Shown here: piece by piece, positions 43,952-53,061 of the stretch
Position numbering within the stretch: position 1 is the stretch's first letter
Layout of the letters: each line of letters begins with the position of its first letter
From: Parascardovia denticolens DSM 10105 = JCM 12538
GTDB lineage: Bacteria; Actinomycetota; Actinomycetes; Actinomycetales; Bifidobacteriaceae
Direction of reading: 5' to 3'
Assembly: GCF_001042675.1 (NCBI RefSeq)
Contig: NZ_AP012333.1
Location: forward strand, 1,426,001 to 1,490,000
Length of the DNA stretch: 64,000 bases
Made by a program: the position numbers and the translations under genes
The notes under the pieces: model-generated
Databases searched by the model: none
What the model was told of the DNA's origin: nothing
What the model saw: only the letters and a program-made list of their open reading frames with translations

Positions 43952-45964
43952 ATGGCCCATCGTCGTCGCAAGACCGCCGCCTCCTGCCCTGAGGCAGTAT
44001 CCGAACGAGCCGGGAAAAGCGGCGGAAAGAAACCGCTGGCTTACTCCAAATCCGGGGCCATCGTCGTCCCTCCCAGCCGGGCGACGACCCGCTCCCACGG
44101 GGCGAATCAGGCCTTCCAAAAGGCCCAAAGCGCCCGGGCCCGGCAGAAGGCCCTCCTGTCCGGCCGGCCGCGCAGGGCCAGGGCCAAGTGGATCATCACC
44201 CTCCTGGTCATCGCCCTGGTCATCGGCCTCAGTCTATGGACCGGACGCATCTATTACCAGGCCAAGAACTCCTACGATACGACGACCATCCTCTCCCGAA
44301 GGATCCAGGAAATCTACACCAGCGATTACCAGGAGCAGGTCCAGGCCCGTTTGAATACGGAGAAGTCCAGGCGAGCGCATGGCACACGCAACATGCTCAT
44401 CGAGCCGAACCCGTTCGGCACCAACACCACATCCCTCTACGTCTACTTCACCACCCCCTCTCCGGCCTCGGTCTCCTACACCGTGACCACGCCCGACGAC
44501 CCCGCCATCCCCTCCTTCACCCGGGCCGCCCATCAAGGCCGGCTTTACCAGACCAGCCATGAATTCAACGTCGTGGGCCTGGTCCCTTCCACGAAGAACA
44601 AGGTCACTTTCACCGTCGCATACGAGGACGGCTACAAGCAAACCCAGGATTATACCTACGTCATGGGGGACAAATGGGGGACGGAACCAATCAAGCTCTC
44701 CAAAAAGACGACGGCCAAAGGGCAGGCGGTCAACGCCGGCATCGAAAACGAGCTGGGCCAAAGCCTGTACGCCGTCCTGGGAACCGGCAGACAGGACCGG
44801 GATTACGTCTCCTTCTACGACGACAAAGGAATCCTGCGGGCGGAGCTGCCCATGTCCCCCAACCACGGGCGGACCATGATCCAGCGGGGCGGCCTCCTGT
44901 ATTTCGTCAGCGATTATCATCAGATCTGCGCCATGAACAGCCTGGGCAGGCTGGTGACCATCGTCAACGTGCCCCGGGTCTATCAGGTCAACAACACCTT
45001 CACCTTCGACAACCGGGGGCGCCTCCTGCTCATCGCTTCGGATACCTCCCAGAAGGACACCAACAACATCATCCTCACCGTGGACCCGGCCACCGGTTCC
45101 AGCCGCGAATACCTGAATTTCAGCCAAATCCTGGCCGACTACCGCCGAAGCACCAGGCAGACCTCCCTCGCCCAGGCCAGCAAACAATGGGGGTGGCTCC
45201 AGCTGGACTCCATCCAATACCTGCCCGGAGGCAGCCTCCTGCTCAGTTCCCGGGAGACCTCAACCATCCTGAAAGTGACCGGCCCGACCATCGACTACCT
45301 CGCCGGCCCGGCCTCCTTGTGGGAGACCACGGTCTACTCCTCCTCCCTCCTGAACAAGGACGGGAATTTCGCCCTGGTCGCCGGGCAACACAGCGTCGAG
45401 CAGATGGACAACGGCCTGGCCAACGCTTGGATAGCCCAGGATTCGGCCCTCCCCAGAAAGAAGGATTCCGCGAACGAGGACGACCGATCCAGCCCTCAAG
45501 CCGGAACGGTCCCGGACAAGAACCGCCAGACGACGGCTTTGACCAAAGACCAGCATTACCTGACCATGTTCAACAACAACTATGGTTACAGCCCCACCAA
45601 TCCGGACATGTCCTGGTCGCAAGCCATCCCCGGGGTCAACAAGGCGACCCGGGGGGATCTGACCGACTACCGGTCCTATTTCGCCGCCTACCGGGTGGAT
45701 GAGAAAGCGAAGACCTTCACCCTGGTCTCCTCCTTCCCCCTGCCTTACTCCCCTCTGTATTCCAACAGCCAGGTCATCCCCCTCTCCCAGCCGCCGACGA
45801 GTCGGTCCGCCCCTTTGCTGATTCTGGCGAATTCGGCTCAGCAGAGGACCTGGGGGATTTACGATCCCCAGGGGAACCTCTTGGAGTCCTTCAGCATGGG
45901 CTCAGGCGTGATCTATACGACGGCCGTCCATCGGTATGATTTCACCGGGTTCTACTTCCAGTGA
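43952..45964 (+). CDS. Arylsulfotransferase (AssT)-like membrane-anchored protein, altered active site
   Basis: A 670-residue protein with a long basic cytoplasmic N-terminus, a transmembrane helix near 80-98 (WIITLLVIALVIGLSLWTG) and an extracytoplasmic region. It resembles PF05935 arylsulfotransferases: an Ig-like N-domain (SLYVYFTTPSPASVSYTVTT), then beta-propeller repeats. Where the family usually reads WLHLNS and SSRHQS, this protein has WLQLDS and SSRETS, so two typical histidines appear replaced; the arginine of SSR and a histidine in VAGQHSVEQ remain. PAPS-independent sulfotransfer is therefore doubtful. AGGAGG precedes the ATG. Homology was judged from motifs only and needs a profile search. 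Confidence 0.65.
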   Translation: MAHRRRKTAASCPEAVSERAGKSGGKKPLAYSKSGAIVVPPSRATTRSHGANQAFQKAQSARARQKALLSGRPRRARAKWIITLLVIALVIGLSLWTGRIYYQAKNSYDTTTILSRRIQEIYTSDYQEQVQARLNTEKSRRAHGTRNMLIEPNPFGTNTTSLYVYFTTPSPASVSYTVTTPDDPAIPSFTRAAHQGRLYQTSHEFNVVGLVPSTKNKVTFTVAYEDGYKQTQDYTYVMGDKWGTEPIKLSKKTTAKGQAVNAGIENELGQSLYAVLGTGRQDRDYVSFYDDKGILRAELPMSPNHGRTMIQRGGLLYFVSDYHQICAMNSLGRLVTIVNVPRVYQVNNTFTFDNRGRLLLIASDTSQKDTNNIILTVDPATGSSREYLNFSQILADYRRSTRQTSLAQASKQWGWLQLDSIQYLPGGSLLLSSRETSTILKVTGPTIDYLAGPASLWETTVYSSSLLNKDGNFALVAGQHSVEQMDNGLANAWIAQDSALPRKKDSANEDDRSSPQAGTVPDKNRQTTALTKDQHYLTMFNNNYGYSPTNPDMSWSQAIPGVNKATRGDLTDYRSYFAAYRVDEKAKTFTLVSSFPLPYSPLYSNSQVIPLSQPPTSRSAPLLILANSAQQRTWGIYDPQGNLLESFSMGSGVIYTTAVHRYDFTGFYFQ

Positions 45965-46063
45965 CCGAAATTCTCACTACCCGAAATTCCTGGTGACTGG
46001 TATTTCCAGTGACCGAAATCTGACCAAAGTCTCCAGTGACCGCAGGAGCGAAGCGGAAGATCG

Positions 46064-46768
46064 TCACAGGTCGAAGCCCAGGACTTCGGCCGCCTCTTCA
46101 GGGACAGGGTCATAAGACCAATACTCATCCAGGTTGTCGTAAGAGGACAGGCTCCTCAGCTCGGCCTTGTCGATGTAGACTTCCCCGGACAGGTGGTCGG
46201 TCTCATGCTGGAAGATGCGGGCGGGCCACTTATGCAGCTCGGCCGCATGTTCCACCCCGGCCTCATCGAACCAATGGGCCCTGATGTTCAGCCACCGTTT
46301 GCGCACGGCCTGGTAGCCGTCGAAGGAGAGGCAGCCTTCGTAAAAACTGGCGGTTTCGTCATCCAAAGGCTCATAGGACGGGTTGATGATCATGTGGAAA
46401 GGGAAGTCGGAGATGCCACGGGGGTCGTCGGCGTCGTCGAAGTCGCCCGCCGCCTCATCGGTAGGCGAAGCGGCTTCGGAGGCGACGGTCCTCACATGGT
46501 CTTCGACCACGGCGATGGCCAGGCCCAGACCGATCTGGGGGCCGGCCAGACCCACGCCCGGGGCGGCCAGCATGGTCTTGCGCATCCGCTTTTTGAGCAG
46601 ATCCAAGGTGGAGGCGGTCAACTGACCCTGGTAAGGGACGGTCTTCAGGCGAAGGACGGGCTCCCCCATCTGCACGATGGGCAGGGTCCCATCGCCATCC
46701 GCCTCGTCCAGAAGGTCGCGAACCTCCTTATCCAGGTCCTTATCGATGTTCGCTTGATTCCAAGCCAT
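46064..46768 (-). CDS. def: Peptide deformylase
   Basis: Removes the formyl group from nascent proteins. All three metal-site motifs are present: GVGLAGPQIG, EGCLSF (cysteine ligand) and QHETDHLSG (HExxH). The protein is 234 residues, longer than the usual 170-190, with an acidic insert (EAASPTDEAAGDFDDADDP) between motifs 1 and 2 and an N-terminal extension typical of bifidobacterial versions. AGGAAAGGA lies 10 bases before ATG 46768. The short gap before it (45965-46063) has TTCCAGTGACCGAAAT twice. Confidence 0.95.
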   Translation of the reverse strand: MAWNQANIDKDLDKEVRDLLDEADGDGTLPIVQMGEPVLRLKTVPYQGQLTASTLDLLKKRMRKTMLAAPGVGLAGPQIGLGLAIAVVEDHVRTVASEAASPTDEAAGDFDDADDPRGISDFPFHMIINPSYEPLDDETASFYEGCLSFDGYQAVRKRWLNIRAHWFDEAGVEHAAELHKWPARIFQHETDHLSGEVYIDKAELRSLSSYDNLDEYWSYDPVPEEAAEVLGFDL

Positions 46769-46888
46769 GACTGCATCCTTTCCTATGAGGCTGGTCATAA
46801 CCGGGCCGGTCGAAAATCAAACCGGCTGAAGTGGAGTCTGATTGAAGTGGAGTCTGAGGAAACCGGGTCTGGTGAAACCGGACCGGAT

Positions 46889-48283
46889 TTACAAAGCCAG
46901 CTCGGAAGCGACCACGTCCGCCAGGCGCTGGCAGACCTGGTCGGCCTGCTCCTGAGTGGCGGCCTCCACCATGACCCGGACCAGGGGTTCGGTTCCGGAA
47001 GCGCGCAGGAGGACCCGGCCGGTATCGCCCAGGACCTTCTCCTCCCGGGCCACGGCTTCCTGTACTGTGGCGTTGGTGGAAGCGGCCAGCTTATCCACGT
47101 TGCGGACGTTGATCAGCCGCTGAGGCAGCTGAGGGAAGTCGGCGGCCAGCTCCTTCAGGCTCTTGCCGGATTTGACCACTTCCAGACAGAGTCGCAGGGC
47201 GGTCAGGGTGCCGTCGCCGGTCGTGGCGAATTCGCGGTTGATCACATGGCCGGACTGTTCGCCGCCCAAAGTGTAATCGCCTTTCAGCATCTCTTCCAGG
47301 ACGTATCGGTCGCCCACGCTGGTCTGCACGGTCTTGATGCCCATCTCTTTCAGGGCCAGGATCAGGCCCAGGTTGCTCATGACGGTGATGACCAGGGTGT
47401 CGTTTTTCAGCTTGCCTTCGCGCTTGCAGGCCCGGGCCAGGATGCCCATGATCTGGTCTCCGTTCACCATGTGCCCGTCTTCGTCCACGGCCAGGCAGCG
47501 GTCGGCGTCGCCGTCGAAGGCCACCCCCATCTGGGCGTCGGAGGCCCTGACCATGGCCTGCAACTGCTCGGGATGGGTGGAGCCGGCGTGATCATTGATG
47601 TTGTAACCATCGGGGGAAGCGTTGATGACCACCACATCGGCCCCGGCCCGGCGCAAGGCCTCGGGGGCGACCACGGAAGTGGCCCCGTTGGCGCAGTCCA
47701 TGACCAGGCGCAGGCCGCGCAAAGGCTGGGGACGGTTGTTGTGCTCATCCACAGGGGCGATGGCGTTGACCAGGTGGTCTATGTACATGTTGGTGGCGGT
47801 GGCGGAATCATGGGAGATGCGGCCGACCCCCGCCCCGGTGGGACGGTCCCAGTCGCTGCCCATGATGGCTTCGATCTCGTCTTCCTTGGAATCGGGAAGC
47901 TTGAAGCCGCCGCGGGCGAAGAACTTGATGCCATTGTCGGGCATGGGGTTGTGGGAGGCGGAGATGACCGCCCCCATCTCCACGTTGAGGACGGAAGTCA
48001 GATAGGCCACGCCCGGGGTGGGGATGATGCCCACATCCAAGACGTCGAAGCCGGCCGAGCTCATGCCGGCGGACAAGGCGGCGGCCAGGAAGTCGCCGGA
48101 CACGCGGGTGTCACGCCCCACCAAGGCCCGGCGGCGGGAACTGGAGCTCCCCACCTCCTCCTGATCGTCCGGGGTCGAGCCAAGCACGCGGGCGGCCGCG
48201 TCGCCCATGTCCAAGGCCAGCTTGGGGGTCAGGAAGTCATTCGCGAGCCCCCGAGCGCCGTCAGTACCAAACAATCGTGGCAT
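46889..48283 (-). CDS. glmM: Phosphoglucosamine mutase
   Basis: Converts glucosamine 6-phosphate to the 1-phosphate for UDP-GlcNAc and peptidoglycan. The 464 residues contain the N-terminal FGTDGARG, the phosphoserine loop SASHNPMPDNGIKFF near residue 107, the metal loop DGDADRCLAVD near 257, and the C-terminal phosphate loop RASGTEPLVRVM. AAGGAGG precedes the ATG. It stands alone between def and pepN on the same strand. Confidence 0.97.
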   Translation of the reverse strand: MPRLFGTDGARGLANDFLTPKLALDMGDAAARVLGSTPDDQEEVGSSSSRRRALVGRDTRVSGDFLAAALSAGMSSAGFDVLDVGIIPTPGVAYLTSVLNVEMGAVISASHNPMPDNGIKFFARGGFKLPDSKEDEIEAIMGSDWDRPTGAGVGRISHDSATATNMYIDHLVNAIAPVDEHNNRPQPLRGLRLVMDCANGATSVVAPEALRRAGADVVVINASPDGYNINDHAGSTHPEQLQAMVRASDAQMGVAFDGDADRCLAVDEDGHMVNGDQIMGILARACKREGKLKNDTLVITVMSNLGLILALKEMGIKTVQTSVGDRYVLEEMLKGDYTLGGEQSGHVINREFATTGDGTLTALRLCLEVVKSGKSLKELAADFPQLPQRLINVRNVDKLAASTNATVQEAVAREEKVLGDTGRVLLRASGTEPLVRVMVEAATQEQADQVCQRLADVVASELAL

Positions 48284-48367
48284 ATCTGCCTCCTTCTGGC
48301 TGGCCCAGTGCCGGCCATATTGCGATCAGCGCGCTCCCCCGCAGTCTGTCTGTGAGGGGAACCGCCC

Positions 48368-51004
48368 CTAATCCTGATTCTCTTGGATCTCCTCATTGTA
48401 TTTCTGCACGCGTAGGACGCGTTCCGACCCGTCCAGATTCTGCTGGACCATGCCCCGCAAGGCCTTGGGCGCCTCCGGATGGGACTCCAGCCAAGCCTGG
48501 CCGGCCTGGACCAGATCAGCGGCGTGAGCGAAGACCGGGTAAAGGCCATAACCATTGAGCGGGCAGATCAGGCCTTCGCTCATGTGGAAGGTCTTGTGGT
48601 CCCAGATCCAATCGATGCCGTCGAAGAAGCGGGACACATAGCCGGCGTAAAGCTCCGGATTGTTGGCGTTGGCCCCGAAACCGTTGGCCACTGCCTCCAG
48701 CTGGGAGTTGGTCAGTTGGTCGTTGTGCAAGGCCTGATCGAAGGCCCAGGCCTTGGCTTCGGCCGTGGGGACGGCAGCCTTGGCGAAGTAAGCGTGCTCA
48801 CGGTTTTCCGTGGTGTCCTTCTTGGCCAGCTCGGCTTCGATTCCGGCCGTGTCGATGGCTCCGGCCTTGGCTTGGGCGAAGATGATGCTCCACCGCAGGT
48901 CGTTGTCGATCTCCAGGCCAGGCAGCACCAAGCTCCCGTCCAGGAAGCCAACCGCGCGGCGGGCGAATTCAGGCCCGGCCGCCATGCTCAGGTAAGAGGT
49001 CAGAAGCTGGAACTGCTCGTCGGAGCCTGCTGCGGCCGCCTGAGCCAGGTGCCAGATTTCTCCGGCCACCCGTTCGGTGACCTGGGAACGCCGGGCCGGA
49101 GCCACGTAGAAAAGACGGGCGGTGGCGATGGTGCCAAGGATCTTGCGGAAAGTGGTGGATTCATGCTCGGTGACCAAGGCCTTGAGCATGGTGGAGATGA
49201 AGGATTCGGCCGGTAGCTCGGCGTTGCGGACCATGTCCCACAGGCTGAGAAAGATGATGGCCCGGGGCAGGGAGTCCACCAGGCGGTCCATATAGCGCAA
49301 GGCGAAGGACAAGGACTTGCCGTCCAGGCGGATCTTGGTGTAGGTCAGATCGTCATCGTTGATGAGGATCAGGTCGGGGCGCTTCTTGCCGGCGGCCTCG
49401 GCCACGATCGTCCGCTCGCCGTCCACATCCAGCTCGATCCGGTCGGTGCGGACCACTTTGCCGTTTTCGTCCGTGTTATAGAAACCGATGGCCAGACGAT
49501 GGGGACGCACGATGGGGTTCTTCGCAGGAGCGGTCTGGGTCAGGGCCAGCTCCTTGATGGTCCCGTCCTCGTTCTCTTCGACGCAGGCGGCGATGGTGTT
49601 GATGCCGGATTTCTCCAGCCAGAGGTTGGACCAGGCCTTCATATCGCGGCCGGAGGTGGCCTCCAGCTCGATCAGGAGGTCGTTGAGGGTGGCGTTGGAA
49701 TACTGGTGCTTCTGCAGGTAATTATGGATGCCCTGGAAGAATTCCTTCCGGCCCGCATATGCCACCAGCTGTTTGAGTACGGAAGCGCCTTTGGCGTAAG
49801 TGATGCCGTCGAAGGCCACCTCGGTGTCGTGGATGTCGTTGATCTCGCCGGTGATGGGGTGGGTGGTCGGCTTTTCGTCCTCGGCCTGGCCCCAGCTCTT
49901 CTCGCCGGAGGTGAAGGTGGCCCAGGCGTCCTTCCATTCGGTGGCCTCGGCCGTGGCCAAGGTGGAGGTGAACTCGGCGAAGGATTCGTTCAGCCACAGG
50001 TCGTTCCACCACTTCATGGTGACCAGGTCGCCGAACCACATGTGGGCCAGCTCGTGCAGGACGGTCACCACCCGGCGCTCGCGGTTGGCGTCCGTGGTCT
50101 GGGACTGGTAGATGTAGGAATCGCGCAGGGTCACGCAACCGATGTTCTCCATGGCCCCGGCGTTGTACTCGGGTACGAAGACCTGATCATACTTGGCGTA
50201 AGGGTATTCCACCCCCCAGGTCTCGTTGTAGAAGTCCATGCCTTTGGCGGTGACATCGAAGAGGTAATCGACATCGGGGGCGGCGGCCTCTTTCAAGGCC
50301 TGACGGCAGTAAATGCCCATGGGGACCACCCGACCGGAGGCCAGGGTGTGCTCGCTGGTCCACTGGGCGTAGCGGCCGGCGCAGAAGGCGGTCAGGTAGG
50401 AGGACATGACCGGGGTGGACCTAAAGGTCCAGAAGCGGACGGTCTCGTCGTTGGCCGGGGACTCGGGCTCGAAGGCCACCGGCTGATTGGAGATGACGGT
50501 CCAATCGGCGGGGGCGGCCACGGTGAAGTCGAAGACGGCCTTGATGTCAGGCTGGTCGAAGACGGCGTAGACGCGGCGGGCGTCCGGCACTTCGAACTGG
50601 GAATAAAGGTAGACGTTGCCGTCGGAAGGGTCCACGCTGCGGTGGAGGCCTTCGCCCGTACGGGAATACTGGCACTTGGCCACCACGGTCACCGAGTTGT
50701 GCTCTTGCAGGTCGGTCAGCAGGATCCGGGAATCCTGGAAGACCTGGGCGGGGTCCAGTTGGGTCCCGTTGAGGGTGACCACGCGGACTTGGTCGGCGAT
50801 CAGGTCCAGGAAAGTGCTGGAATCGGGCTGGGCGTCGAAGTCGATGGTGGAGGTGGAGATGAAGTTCCCGCTGTCGCCCGTTTCGTCGGACTCATGGCCG
50901 GGGATGTTTCCGGTCAGGTCCAGATGGACCCGGTAGCGGATTTCCCCGGCCACCACCTGACGACGTTCTTCTGCTTCCTGACGAGTGAGGTTTGCTCCTG
51001 GCAT
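48368..51004 (-). CDS. pepN: Aminopeptidase N (M1 metallopeptidase)
   Basis: An 878-residue M1-family peptidase. The exopeptidase motif GAMENIG is near residue 285 and the zinc site HELAHMWFGD with the downstream glutamate (NESFAEF) near 321-345. The ERAP1-like C-terminal helical domain completes the actinobacterial-type enzyme. No signal peptide is present, so it acts in the cytoplasm on peptides. AAGGAG precedes the ATG. It is followed by glmM about 85 bases later, with no obvious terminator. Confidence 0.97.
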   Translation of the reverse strand: MPGANLTRQEAEERRQVVAGEIRYRVHLDLTGNIPGHESDETGDSGNFISTSTIDFDAQPDSSTFLDLIADQVRVVTLNGTQLDPAQVFQDSRILLTDLQEHNSVTVVAKCQYSRTGEGLHRSVDPSDGNVYLYSQFEVPDARRVYAVFDQPDIKAVFDFTVAAPADWTVISNQPVAFEPESPANDETVRFWTFRSTPVMSSYLTAFCAGRYAQWTSEHTLASGRVVPMGIYCRQALKEAAAPDVDYLFDVTAKGMDFYNETWGVEYPYAKYDQVFVPEYNAGAMENIGCVTLRDSYIYQSQTTDANRERRVVTVLHELAHMWFGDLVTMKWWNDLWLNESFAEFTSTLATAEATEWKDAWATFTSGEKSWGQAEDEKPTTHPITGEINDIHDTEVAFDGITYAKGASVLKQLVAYAGRKEFFQGIHNYLQKHQYSNATLNDLLIELEATSGRDMKAWSNLWLEKSGINTIAACVEENEDGTIKELALTQTAPAKNPIVRPHRLAIGFYNTDENGKVVRTDRIELDVDGERTIVAEAAGKKRPDLILINDDDLTYTKIRLDGKSLSFALRYMDRLVDSLPRAIIFLSLWDMVRNAELPAESFISTMLKALVTEHESTTFRKILGTIATARLFYVAPARRSQVTERVAGEIWHLAQAAAAGSDEQFQLLTSYLSMAAGPEFARRAVGFLDGSLVLPGLEIDNDLRWSIIFAQAKAGAIDTAGIEAELAKKDTTENREHAYFAKAAVPTAEAKAWAFDQALHNDQLTNSQLEAVANGFGANANNPELYAGYVSRFFDGIDWIWDHKTFHMSEGLICPLNGYGLYPVFAHAADLVQAGQAWLESHPEAPKALRGMVQQNLDGSERVLRVQKYNEEIQENQD

Positions 51005-51114
51005 TGTTCTCCTTTTTTATTGAATTATCGAACGCCCCGATCGCCGGGGCTTATCTGTGACGGGCGGATGACCCGGGACGCGGCCAGAGATCCTAGGACG
51101 TCCCGGTTTCCCGA

Positions 51115-52968
51115 TCAACGGTTCCGGGGGATCAGGTCCTTAGCCAAATCAGCCACCACGGGCACCACCATAGGCCGGCGGCGGCGGAAGGTGCGGCCAA
51201 TCCATGATCCCAGGGTCCGGCGCATCTTCTGCTGCAGCTGGTAGGTGTCGGTGGTCCCCTGCAACATGGCGTCGTTCAGGGCGGTGACGATCTGGGACTG
51301 GACGTCCTGGAAATCGCTCACGTCTTCGGCCATGGCGTTGATGAAGATCTTGGGCCCGGAGACGACTTCCTTCTTGTCCGTATCGACCACCACGAAGGAG
51401 GAGACGAAGCCTTCCTCTGACAGGATCCGGCGCTTCTCCAGCTCGTCTTCGGTGATCTCGCCCACGGAATCGCCGTCCACATAGACGTAACCGCAGGGGA
51501 CGGAGCCGACGATGGCCGCCTGACCGTGGTAGAGGTCCACCACGTCCCCGTCTTCGGCCAGGATCACGTTGTTGGGGTCCACCCCGGTCTTGACGGCGAT
51601 GAGGCCGTTGGCGATCAGGTGGCGGTTCTCCCCATGGATGGGCATGGCGCACTTGGGCTGGACGATGTTGTAGAAGTACAGGAGCTCGCCTTCGTTGCTG
51701 TGGCCGGAGACGTGGATGGCCGCGTTGTCGCGGTTGACCACCCGGGCCCCCAGACGGGCCAGCTTGTTGATGACCTTGTAGACCTCATGCTCGTTGCCGG
51801 GGATGAGGGAGGAGGCCAGGATGACGGTATCGAACTCGTTGATGGCGATGTCCGGATGGTTGCCGTCGGCGATCCGGCCCAAAGCGGCCATAGGTTCGCC
51901 TTGGGAGCCGGTGCACATGTAGACCAGCTTATCGTCCTGGATGTCGCGGGATTCCTTCAGGTCCACCACCGTGTTCTCCGGCAGATGCAGATAGCCCAGG
52001 TCGGCCGCGATCCCCATGTTGCGGATCATGGAACGGCCCACGAAGACCACCTTGCGGCCGTACTTGTGGGCGGTGTCCACCACCTGCTGCACGCGGTGCA
52101 CGTGGGAGGAGAAGGAGGCGACGATGATCTTGCGCTTGGCGTCGGAGAAGGCCTTGTCCAAGGCCGGCCCGATGGAGGTCTCCGGCTTGACGAAGCCCGG
52201 CACTTCGGCGTTGGTGGAATCGGCCATGAGCAGGTCCACCCCTTGTTCGCCGAGGCGGGCGAATTCACGCAGGTCGGTGATCTTGTGGTCCAAAGGCAGC
52301 TGGTCCAGCTTCATATCGCCGGTGTCGATCAGGTGCCCGGCCGGGGTCTTGACGGACACGGCCAGGGCGTCCGGGATGGAATGGGTGACGGTGATGAACT
52401 CCAGGTTGAAAGGACCCACCTTCATCTTGTCCCGGCCGGAGACCGGATGCATGATGGGGTCGATGTGATGCTCCCGGCATTTGGCTTCGACGAAGGCCAG
52501 GGTCAGCTTGGACCCGATCAGGGGGATGTCAGGGCGTTCGCGCAGAAGGTAAGGGACGCCGCCGATATGGTCCTCGTGGCCGTGGGTCAGGACCAGGGCT
52601 TCCACCTTATCCAGGCGGGGACGGATATAAGAGAAATCGGGGAGGATCAGGTCCACGCCCGGCTGCTCTTCTTCAGGGAAGAGGACGCCGCAGTCGATGA
52701 GGAGGATATGGCCGTTGTATTCGACCACGTTCATGTTACGGCCGATCTCCCCCAGGCCGCCCAAAGGGACGATCCTCATGGAACCCTTGCGGTACTTGGG
52801 AGGAGGGACGATCCTCCCTTCCTGAATGTCTTGAGCCACCTGGGAGGGGCTGCCTTGGCCCTTCCTCCCCCGGCGGGCCTGGTTCTGACGGCCGCCGGCC
52901 TTGCCGTTGCCGCCTTTGCCCCTGCCATCGCTTTTCGTCTGATTGGAATTATTCGTGTTTCTCACCAT
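51115..52968 (-). CDS. rnj: Ribonuclease J
   Basis: A 617-residue beta-CASP metallo-beta-lactamase ribonuclease with 5'-exo- and endonuclease activity in RNA decay and maturation. Motif 2 is THGHEDHIGG near 130, further metal ligands lie in HSIPDA and DTGDMK, and the beta-CASP region includes SSHVHR, CTGSQGEP and VSGHSNEGELL. The first 45 residues are an Asn/Gly/Lys/Arg-rich disordered extension typical of actinobacteria. TAAGAT lies directly before the ATG and no ribosome site is visible, so the start is less certain. Confidence 0.95.
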   Translation of the reverse strand: MVRNTNNSNQTKSDGRGKGGNGKAGGRQNQARRGRKGQGSPSQVAQDIQEGRIVPPPKYRKGSMRIVPLGGLGEIGRNMNVVEYNGHILLIDCGVLFPEEEQPGVDLILPDFSYIRPRLDKVEALVLTHGHEDHIGGVPYLLRERPDIPLIGSKLTLAFVEAKCREHHIDPIMHPVSGRDKMKVGPFNLEFITVTHSIPDALAVSVKTPAGHLIDTGDMKLDQLPLDHKITDLREFARLGEQGVDLLMADSTNAEVPGFVKPETSIGPALDKAFSDAKRKIIVASFSSHVHRVQQVVDTAHKYGRKVVFVGRSMIRNMGIAADLGYLHLPENTVVDLKESRDIQDDKLVYMCTGSQGEPMAALGRIADGNHPDIAINEFDTVILASSLIPGNEHEVYKVINKLARLGARVVNRDNAAIHVSGHSNEGELLYFYNIVQPKCAMPIHGENRHLIANGLIAVKTGVDPNNVILAEDGDVVDLYHGQAAIVGSVPCGYVYVDGDSVGEITEDELEKRRILSEEGFVSSFVVVDTDKKEVVSGPKIFINAMAEDVSDFQDVQSQIVTALNDAMLQGTTDTYQLQQKMRRTLGSWIGRTFRRRRPMVVPVVADLAKDLIPRNR

Positions 52969-53061
52969 ATCTTAGCTTCATGTGTAATCGGTCTACCAAC
53001 GCCCCCGCCACCCTCCTCAAGAAGAGTGGAATCAGGCGTCGCACAAAGTACGGTACCTATT

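Noticed and set aside
46193-48355. 720-codon plus-strand ORF opposite def and glmM
   Set aside because: Antisense to two genes with complete motif sets; composition is of an antisense frame.
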